Made by a program: the position numbers and the translations under genes
Shown here: positions 16,144 to 21,439 of the stretch, piece by piece
Layout of the letters: each line of letters starts with the position of its first letter
Numbering within the stretch: position 1 is the first letter of the stretch
Assembly: GCA_002471015.1 (NCBI GenBank)
Contig: DKPB01000043.1
Span: forward strand, 1-22,859
Origin: Stenotrophomonas sp. UBA7346
GTDB taxonomy: Bacteria; Pseudomonadota; Gammaproteobacteria; Xanthomonadales; Xanthomonadaceae
Length of the DNA: 22,859 bases
Direction of reading: 5' to 3'
The notes under the pieces: model-generated
Database searches by the model: none
What the model was told of the DNA's origin: nothing
What the model saw: only the letters and a program-made list of their open reading frames with translations

Positions 16144-17463
16144 TCAGCGGGAAAAGCCGGGCAGCTGGTCGGGGCTGGCAGGTTGCAGCAGCCACGATCC
16201 CCAGACCGGCAGGTGGGGTTGCGCCTCGCGTTGGCCAGGCAGGGGGATGTCGGTGCCGCGCGCCAGCGGGCGCACCAGCCGCGGCGTGACCACGATCACC
16301 AGCTCCTTGTCCTCGCGCTTGTAGCTGAGGTTGCGGAAGAACGAACCCAGTACCGGGATATCGCCCAGCAGCGGGATCTTGTTGACGTTGGACGAGAGCT
16401 GGCTGCTGACCAGTCCGCCAATCACGAAGCTCTCGCCATCACCCAGCTCGATGGTGGTGTCGGCGCGACGGGTGGAAATGGCCGGGATCTGGGTGCCATC
16501 CAGGGCGATACCGCGGCTGTAGTCCAGGTCGCTGGCTTCCGGCGCCACCTTCAACGCGATGCGGTCATCGGCAAGGACGGTGGGGGTCACGGTCAGGCCG
16601 ATGCCGAACGGTTTGAAGGTGACGGTGGTGGTGCCCAGGCCCTGTGGTTCCAGGATGGGCAACTCGCCGCCGGCCAGGAAGCTCGCACTCTGCCCGGACA
16701 GTGCAACCAGGGTCGGCTCGGCCAGTACCCGTGCCATGCCGTTGGCCTGCAGCAGGTCGACATTGGCCAGCCATTTGCCGGGGCCGGACTGGGCAAGCAG
16801 TTTGAATGCGGACGACAACGCTCCGCCGGTGCTGCTGCTGCCGGTCGGCGAGGTAATGCCGTAGGTGAAGCCGCCATTGGTGTTCTGGAAGCTGATGCCG
16901 ACCTGGCGCAGCACGGTCTTGTTGAACTCGACGATCTTGACCTCTACCTGCACCACGCCGGCGCTGGCGATGGTGGAGGCATCGTTGATGGCACCTTGTG
17001 CCCCTATGGCCGAGGCGGCAGCCTTGCGGCTTGCCTCATGTTCCAGCAGCGAGCCCGAACTGCCCGATAGCAGTGCCTGGCCGCCCTGTATGGTGACCTG
17101 GCTGCCACCGCCGCCGAGCAGCCCGCCCTGGATGGCGTTGCGTACTTCGACCCGTACCCGGGTGGGCGTGGATTGGTTGCGCAGCCACAGCAGCAGGGTG
17201 GTGCTGCCGGCGGATCTGCCTACCAGCAGGGCCTCGTTGTTGTGGCCAACGCGGGTGATGTCGGCGACCGAGGGGTCGGCGATGGCAATGCGCTCAACAC
17301 CACTGGGCAGGTTCCACGGGCGCTGCTCGTTGAGCTCAAGCAACACCGTATTGGCCGGTGCCTCGGCATGGGCGGACGATGCAGGCAGCAGCAACAGCGG
17401 GGTGGCGGCTGCCAGAACGATCGCGGTGAACAGCGGGACGGCTTTGCATGGACGCTGGAACAA
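16144..17463 (-). CDS. rcpA: RcpA/CpaC outer-membrane secretin
   Basis: Outer-membrane channel of the Tad system, about 439 aa. A signal peptide (AVPLFTAIVLAAATPLLLLPASSAHAEA) is followed by the pilus N-terminal domain (LELNEQRPWNLPSGVERIAIADPSVADI ... LVGRSAGSTTLLLWL) and the secretin domain, with VQVEVKIVEFNKTVLRQVGI, VLAEPTLVALSGQSASFLAGGELPI and near the end LPLLGDIPVLGSFFRN and LVIVVTPRLVRP. The start is taken as TTG 17461-17463 because AGGGGG (17470-17475) lies six bases upstream. The in-frame TTG at 17479-17481 overlaps the rcpC stop and has no ribosome site. No lipid-anchor cysteine is present, so TadD is the likely pilotin. Confidence 0.93.
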   Translation of the reverse strand: MFQRPCKAVPLFTAIVLAAATPLLLLPASSAHAEAPANTVLLELNEQRPWNLPSGVERIAIADPSVADITRVGHNNEALLVGRSAGSTTLLLWLRNQSTPTRVRVEVRNAIQGGLLGGGGSQVTIQGGQALLSGSSGSLLEHEASRKAAASAIGAQGAINDASTIASAGVVQVEVKIVEFNKTVLRQVGISFQNTNGGFTYGITSPTGSSSTGGALSSAFKLLAQSGPGKWLANVDLLQANGMARVLAEPTLVALSGQSASFLAGGELPILEPQGLGTTTVTFKPFGIGLTVTPTVLADDRIALKVAPEASDLDYSRGIALDGTQIPAISTRRADTTIELGDGESFVIGGLVSSQLSSNVNKIPLLGDIPVLGSFFRNLSYKREDKELVIVVTPRLVRPLARGTDIPLPGQREAQPHLPVWGSWLLQPASPDQLPGFSR

Positions 17464-17469
17464 GACAGG

Positions 17470-17475
17470 CCCCCT
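17470..17475 (-). promoter_or_regulatory. Ribosome binding site that decides the rcpA start
   Basis: AGGGGG on the minus strand, six bases before TTG 17461-17463. It lies downstream of the alternative TTG at 17481, so only the shorter protein makes use of it. The shorter start also leaves a compact signal peptide. Confidence 0.6.
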
Positions 17476-17477
17476 GA

Positions 17478-18521
17478 TCAAGGTGAAGACAAGCGGTTGG
17501 ACGGTGTGTTGCCGCGGATGATCTCTATGCCCTGGCGGGTGACCGGGCGTACCGCGCGGCTGCGCGTAGGCGTTGGGCTGCTGGCGGTCGGCCTGGCGTT
17601 GTTGTCGCCAGCCAGGGCACTCAGGCTGATGCCGGCATAGGCCTGGTTCTCCGGGCGGGTGGCAGCTTCGCTGACCTCCGCGTCCAGGCCCCTGCGCAGC
17701 GCCAGCACCGGTGCCGGCGCGACAAACAGCGCGCTGTCCGCCAAAGCGGTGTCACCGGGGTTGCGCAGGGCAAGGAACAGCTTGCCGCTGTGCGCGGCCA
17801 GCAACAGCCTGCCCGCGTCCTGCACCGGTACGGCCAGGATCGCACTGCGCGCCTGCACGCCATTGGCGTTGGCACCGCTGCCGCTGTCGCGCGCAGCGAT
17901 GGTCTCGGCGCGACTGCCGGGGGCCGGTTGTACGGTGGTTTCGGTATCTTGGGTGTTGCTGTTGGCGGCTTGGCGGGCGACGTCGTTTTCGCCATAACCC
18001 AGCACACGCAGCCGCGACAGCAGCAGACGGGCCTGTGGATTTGCGCGGCCGCTGCTGGCGCTGTCCGGGTCCTGCAGGCTCATGAAGACATCGACAAAGT
18101 CCCCGGGCTGCACGCGGTTGCTGACGCCGGCCAGCTCATCTACTGGCACTGCCAATGCCCGTTCGCCCGGCTGCAGCCCAGCGGCGATGCCCTGCAGCAG
18201 CTGGGCTGGCGACACCATGGCGCCGGCGGCAATGGTATGCGCGGGGACGCGGCCAACCACATCGGAGATGTTGTTGAATCCCTCGCCTGGCCCGACGGCC
18301 AGGTCGGCATTGGAAAGATCGCTGGCAACGATGGGCTGGCCGGCGGGCAGGGCCGCAGTGGCAATCACCACCGCGCGCTTGGCCTGTCCCGTGACGGCCG
18401 GCGCCTGACTGGCCGTCGGCAGGGGCTCCGCGCGGCGGCCCAGGCCGCTGATCGCGAGCACCCCCAACAACAGGCCCAGCGCCAGCAGGATGATGGCGGT
18501 GATGCGGATTGCCTTTGGCAT
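17478..18521 (-). CDS. cpaB: RcpC/CpaB pilus assembly protein
   Basis: Protein of 347 aa. One N-terminal membrane segment (ITAIILLALGLLLGVLAISGLG) is followed by a SAF domain (RAVVIATAALPAGQPIVASDLSNADLAV ... GRVPAHTIAAGAMVSPAQLL) and the RcpC-type domain (GERALAVPVDELAGVSNRVQPGDFVDVFMSL). The C-terminal part has LAVPVQDAGRLLLAAHSGKLFLALRNPGD, then a Ser/Thr/Pro/Arg-rich tail. RcpC/CpaB is periplasmic and thought to connect the secretin with the inner-membrane complex. ATG 18519-18521 has AAGGAG six bases upstream, one of the best ribosome sites in the operon. A 50-bp gap separates it from tadE, the largest in the operon. Confidence 0.93.
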   Translation of the reverse strand: MPKAIRITAIILLALGLLLGVLAISGLGRRAEPLPTASQAPAVTGQAKRAVVIATAALPAGQPIVASDLSNADLAVGPGEGFNNISDVVGRVPAHTIAAGAMVSPAQLLQGIAAGLQPGERALAVPVDELAGVSNRVQPGDFVDVFMSLQDPDSASSGRANPQARLLLSRLRVLGYGENDVARQAANSNTQDTETTVQPAPGSRAETIAARDSGSGANANGVQARSAILAVPVQDAGRLLLAAHSGKLFLALRNPGDTALADSALFVAPAPVLALRRGLDAEVSEAATRPENQAYAGISLSALAGDNNARPTASSPTPTRSRAVRPVTRQGIEIIRGNTPSNRLSSP

Positions 18522-18571
18522 CTGGAGCTCCTTCCCCTGGAAGACGACGAAAACGGGATTGCGGAAACGGA

Positions 18572-19054
18572 TCAGCGGTTACCCAGGTCCAGCTGTACAA
18601 CGGCAGTACTGCTCAGCGATTGCCCCATGCTCCAGGTCAGCAAGGCCCCCGTGCCAGGCAGGAAGGGATGTGCGTCGTGGTCGTACGAGGTGGTCACGCG
18701 GATGCACTGCACGCTGCTGTCCGAGCCACAGGCATAGGGCTGGGAAACCGCGATGGGGGGCGCATCGGCGCTGCTGCAGGTGGCCGATGCGCGGGAATAG
18801 TTGAGCAGCCATTGCATGGAGCGGGCGGCGGCCATGCAGGCATTGCTGCGGCGTTCGGCGGGTGTGCCATACCGCAGTGAGGCACGTGCACCTTCACCTG
18901 CCGCCAGTGCCAGCGACTGCTGGGCGGCGAACACCATTACCCCGGTGAAGGTGAGCATCAGCAAGGGCAGCACGCCGAACATCAGCAGCAAGGCAAACTC
19001 GATGGTGACCACGCCGCGCGCTTGGCGTCGTCCCGGTTGTGATCTTTTATGCAT
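18572..19054 (-). CDS. tadE: TadE-like pseudopilin
   Basis: Protein of 160 aa with the TadE signature: basic leader MHKRSQPGRRQARG, cleavage G14/V15, Glu at +5 (VVTIEF), then a hydrophobic helix (ALLLMFGVLPLLMLTFTGVMVFAAQ). The globular C-terminal part has four cysteines (SNACMAAARS, ATCSSAD, YACGSD, VQCIRV) that could form two disulfides. TadE is processed by TadV and probably forms a minor pseudopilin. The start is ATG 19052-19054 because GGAG lies six bases upstream; ATG 19064-19066, four codons earlier, has no ribosome site. The start lies inside the end of tadV, an 8-bp overlap. Confidence 0.88.
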   Translation of the reverse strand: MHKRSQPGRRQARGVVTIEFALLLMFGVLPLLMLTFTGVMVFAAQQSLALAAGEGARASLRYGTPAERRSNACMAAARSMQWLLNYSRASATCSSADAPPIAVSQPYACGSDSSVQCIRVTTSYDHDAHPFLPGTGALLTWSMGQSLSSTAVVQLDLGNR

Positions 19055-19580
19055 AGCCGGCTCCATGCAGGACGTAGCCGATCATCGCCAGTCCCAGGTA
19101 GGCGGCGTAGGGGATTCCCTTACGTCCCCGTCGGGCCGAGCGTAGGTCCATACGCCAGTCATTGATCAGGGTGGAGTGTTGCCAAGCCGATGCTGCGCGG
19201 TGCAGTGCAAGGGGAGTGGAGCGGGCGACCGAGGGCCACGCAATGACCAGCAATGCGTGGACCCCGGCCGCCAGGCTGGCGATCACCCAGATCGGGAGCA
19301 ACACCTTGGCCCCAAGTAGAAAACCAATGGTCGAAAACAGCTTCACATCACCCGCACCCATCCAGCCGAACGCGTAGAAGGGCAGCAGCACCGCAAGTCC
19401 GGCGATGCCGCCGAGCAGGCACTGGGGAAGTGAAGGCTGGGAGCCTAAAGAGAGCAGTTGCGTTGCCAATGCCACACCCAGCACGGCCAGCAGGACGCGG
19501 TTGCAGACGCGTCGTGCCAGCAGGTCGCTGGTGCAGGCCTGGATGCCCAGCAGCAGCGCGGTGAGGGTGGCGATGGTCAT
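19047..19580 (-). CDS. tadV: TadV/CpaA prepilin peptidase (family A24)
   Basis: Integral membrane aspartic peptidase of 177 aa that cleaves the leader of Flp and TadE. The two catalytic aspartates are visible: D19 in CTSDLLARRVCN and D78 in the GxGD motif MGAGDVKLF. Membrane segments include LLLAVLGVALATQLL, GGIAGLAVLLPFYAFGW and VLLPIWVIASLAAGVHALLVIA. It lacks the N-terminal methyltransferase domain of PilD/GspO, as usual for TadV. A basic loop (HRAASAWQHSTLINDWRMDLRSARRGRKG) precedes the last segment with the typical IPYAAYLGLA. It starts with ATG 19578-19580, 24 bp after the flp stop, with a weak ribosome site. Confidence 0.93.
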   Translation of the reverse strand: MTIATLTALLLGIQACTSDLLARRVCNRVLLAVLGVALATQLLSLGSQPSLPQCLLGGIAGLAVLLPFYAFGWMGAGDVKLFSTIGFLLGAKVLLPIWVIASLAAGVHALLVIAWPSVARSTPLALHRAASAWQHSTLINDWRMDLRSARRGRKGIPYAAYLGLAMIGYVLHGAGYA

Positions 19581-19604
19581 GGCGGGGGGCCTTTGTGAGG
19601 TTGC

Positions 19605-19796
19605 TCAGGCGGGAGTGGAAGCGGCTCCCCCGTTGATTGCGGCCTTGAGCTTGACGACCACCAGGTCGAAGACGGACTTGATGCCGTCCTGGGCAAAGAA
19701 AATGATGACACCGGCGATGACGGCTGCCAGAAGCCCGTATTCCAGCGCCGTTACACCATCTTCTTCCTTGAAGAACTTGCGGATCTGAGCATTCAT
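19605..19796 (-). CDS. flp: Flp major pilin
   Basis: Pilin of 63 aa, first gene of the operon. The leader MNAQIRKFFKEEDG ends at the cleavage glycine G14, followed by VTALEYGLLAAVIAGVIIFF: the Flp consensus with Glu19 and Tyr20 at +5 and +6 and the long hydrophobic polymerisation helix. The short mature part ends LKAAINGGAASTPA. G14 and E19 have the same spacing in TadE, as expected for shared processing by TadV. ATG 19794-19796 has GGAG six bases upstream, better than an in-frame ATG 12 bases earlier that overlaps the ribosome site itself. A strong stem-loop sits just upstream of this site. Confidence 0.95.
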   Translation of the reverse strand: MNAQIRKFFKEEDGVTALEYGLLAAVIAGVIIFFAQDGIKSVFDLVVVKLKAAINGGAASTPA

Positions 19797-19813
19797 AGCG
19801 ATCTCCATGATGA

Positions 19814-19867
19814 CCCGGTGTCGGTGTTGCACCGACGCTTGCCGGGCAAAGAGGGGCATTGCTGCCC
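19814..19867 (-). promoter_or_regulatory. Stem-loops in the flp 5' leader
   Basis: GTCGGTG (19820-19826), loop TTG, CACCGAC (19830-19836) is a perfect 7-bp stem, enclosed by CCCGG (19814-19818) and CCGGG (19842-19846). A second small stem GGGCA (19854-19858) and TGCCC (19863-19867) adjoins. On the flp message the large stem ends only about seven bases before the ribosome site GGAG at 19803-19806. It may stabilise the pilin mRNA or control access to its ribosome site. Confidence 0.5.
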
Positions 19868-19971
19868 GTTGAGAGTCATGGGAATGCCAGATGCCGGCGT
19901 GGGGTTGGCGTTCGCGCAGCAGCCCTGTTGGATGCAGGGATCTGTAATTGCCGCTTCCGTTTTCCCCTGTC

Positions 19972-19987
19972 GGCATGCGTGCATGCC
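19972..19987. promoter_or_regulatory. Dyad GGCATGC-GT-GCATGCC, candidate operator
   Basis: Perfect 7-base inverted repeat with a two-base centre; GCATGC is also directly repeated with the same spacing. It lies 176 bp upstream of flp and 293 bp upstream of the AraC-type gene. The symmetry suits a dimeric regulator; assignment to the neighbouring AraC-type protein is only a guess. Confidence 0.35.
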
Positions 19988-20280
19988 CGGCAGCATCATT
20001 GCAACGCGCTTGCGCGGCGCATACGCATATTCGGCAAGAAGCAATTGTTTTTCATATGTGTGATGGGCATCGCCATCTCATACGTTCTGGCGGCCGTGAA
20101 GACGCGTTTTTTGCTGCAGTATCGGCCCATACGGAACGCCTTCAGGCGCCGTAGGGGTAAAGGCAGTGCTCTTATAGGTTTCTTGGTTTGCGTCTTGGGA
20201 TCACGGACGGCCGGGAATGTCCGTGGCAGAGGATCGGCTGCGGGAACGGATGCCGTCTGGCATCAACAAGGGGCGTTCAC

Positions 20281-21234
20281 ATGGATGCGGTTGCGGGTGG
20301 CAATGGTCTGCGTTCGTTCGATCTGGCTTCGCTGGGTGGGACCTTGCGGGTCTGTCACGTCGAACTGGTTCTGCTGGATGACCAACCGCCCACTGCCAGG
20401 ATCACTTCTTTCGTCCACGACCAGGCACTGCTGTGCACCTTCGAGATTGGTGCGCGGGCGCGCGGACGCTTCGTGCTGCCATTGGACTGGTGTCTGCTGG
20501 GTTGCCTGCAGGCGGTGGATGCCGAGGCCAGCTGGTGCCATGGCGTGCCGTTGAGCTCGGGCAATATCGTGTCGGTCATGCCCGATGGCGTCACCGAGTT
20601 CGCGCTGGGCGCAGGCAGCCGGGTCACCTTCGTACTGGTGCCACTCAAGCGCTTCCAGGAACGCGCCGCGGCGCAGCGGTTGGGCGGGCTGGTGGCGGAC
20701 ACGCCGGGCGTGCCGCTGGTCAGCGGCGCCGATCATGTGCCATTGCAGGCGTACTACCAGGGCCTGCATGAGCGCATCCAGCAGGGCGAGGTGGATGCCG
20801 CCGAGATCGAGGCCATGCTCGATGCGCATGTGAAGGAAATCATTGCCAATGGCCCGCCGGAACGCACCGTGTGCAGCCGTAGCCGGCGTGCGCGCTATCT
20901 GATTTTCAGGCGGGCCGAAGACATGATGTATGCCAACCTTCGGCGTCATATCTACATGCAGGAATTGTGTGATGCCGCCGGCGTGAGCGAGCGCGCCCTG
21001 CGCTATGCGTTCGAGGAGCTGGTGGGCATATCGCCGGTGCGCTACCTGTCCATGCTGCGTCTGTGCGAGGCCTGTCGCAGTCTGGCCAGCGCAGATGCTG
21101 GTCGCAAATCGGTGAAGTCCATCGCGCTGAGTTGCGGGCTTTGGGATCTGTCGCGCTTTGCCGACAACTATCGCCGGGTGTTCGGTGAGTTGCCCAGCGA
21201 AACCCTGATGCGTGGCAACTACAGCCATGCCTGA
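20281..21234 (+). CDS. AraC-family transcription regulator beside the tad operon
   Basis: Protein of 317 aa. The C-terminal 100 residues are an AraC/XylS DNA-binding domain with two helix-turn-helix units: YMQELCDAAGVSERALRYAFEELVGISPVRYLSMLRLCEAC (about 225-265) and VKSIALSCGLWDLSRFADNYRRVFGELPSETL (about 278-309). The N-terminal 200 residues have a cupin-like beta-rich pattern (FVHDQALLCTFEIGARARGRFVLPLDW, SSGNIVSVMPDGVTEFAL) but no recognised ligand motif. ATG 20281-20283 is chosen because AAGGGG lies seven bases upstream; the frame is open back to 20188 but that part has no ribosome site. It is transcribed away from flp, and divergent arrangement suggests control of the tad operon. The repeat-rich surface protein begins 205 bp downstream in the same direction and could be another target. 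Confidence 0.9.
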   Translation: MDAVAGGNGLRSFDLASLGGTLRVCHVELVLLDDQPPTARITSFVHDQALLCTFEIGARARGRFVLPLDWCLLGCLQAVDAEASWCHGVPLSSGNIVSVMPDGVTEFALGAGSRVTFVLVPLKRFQERAAAQRLGGLVADTPGVPLVSGADHVPLQAYYQGLHERIQQGEVDAAEIEAMLDAHVKEIIANGPPERTVCSRSRRARYLIFRRAEDMMYANLRRHIYMQELCDAAGVSERALRYAFEELVGISPVRYLSMLRLCEACRSLASADAGRKSVKSIALSCGLWDLSRFADNYRRVFGELPSETLMRGNYSHA

Positions 21235-21270
21235 TCGCGGTGCTGTTGCGGCATGTGATGGCGTTCAAGC

Positions 21271-21290
21271 ATTCGGGCAGATTGCCGAAT
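21271..21290 (+). terminator. Weak hairpin after the AraC-type gene
   Basis: ATTCGG (21271-21276) and CCGAAT (21285-21290) are inverted repeats around eight bases, which can add two more pairs with a bulge. It lies 36 bp after the stop codon. There is no T-run, so a terminator role is uncertain. The rest of 21235-21439 shows no clear promoter for the next gene. Confidence 0.3.
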
Positions 21291-21439
21291 AGGTGCATTG
21301 GCGTGCCGGTAACGCGCAACGCTTTGCCAAATCACGCTATGGGTGTGCCGGATGCGGGCAAGTAGCACCTGTTGGAAGCGGTGTACTGGTGCCACACACA
21401 GCCGCCCATCCCGGGCGCCTGGCTTGGAGGCCCCCCTTC

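Larger units (their letters stand above)
8268..19796 (-). other. tad (Flp tight-adherence pilus) operon
   Basis: Twelve genes run in one direction in the order flp, tadV, tadE, rcpC/cpaB, rcpA/cpaC, tadZ/cpaE, tadA, tadB, tadC, tadD, DUF3613, tadG. Gaps are 50 bp or less and several junctions overlap: tadV/tadE by 8 bp, tadA/tadB and tadD/DUF3613 by ATGA. No internal terminator was seen, even between flp and tadV. No rcpB or separate tadF was found; TadE and TadG are the only minor components of their type. Confidence 0.92.
19797..20280. other. Divergent regulatory region between flp and the AraC-type regulator
   Basis: This 484-bp stretch has no convincing gene. It is the lowest-GC part of the window, with AT-rich sequence around 20028-20060 (CATATTCGG, CAATTGTTTTTCATATG). 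It contains several inverted repeats: 19814-19846, 19854-19867, CCCTG/CAGGG at 19923-19939, the dyad at 19972-19987, CGCGC-TT-GCGCG at 20005-20016, and GATGG/CCATC at 20062-20077. Promoters for both flanking genes must be here, but no -35/-10 pair is good enough to name, and no sigma-54 -24/-12 site was found. Confidence 0.7.

Noticed and set aside
15820..17070. 416-codon plus-strand open frame opposite tadZ and rcpA
   Set aside because: Antisense shadow of the secretin gene, no ribosome site or recognisable domain.
17464..17481. Longer rcpA start at TTG 17481 overlapping the rcpC stop
   Set aside because: It has no ribosome site, whereas TTG 17463 has AGGGGG at ideal spacing.
19797..20280. 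Sigma-54 promoter for flp
   Set aside because: No GG-N10-GC arrangement close to the TGGCAC-N5-TTGC consensus was found on the minus strand.
20263..21228. 321-codon minus-strand open frame
   Set aside because: Antisense to the AraC-type gene, which has both helix-turn-helix units and a ribosome site.
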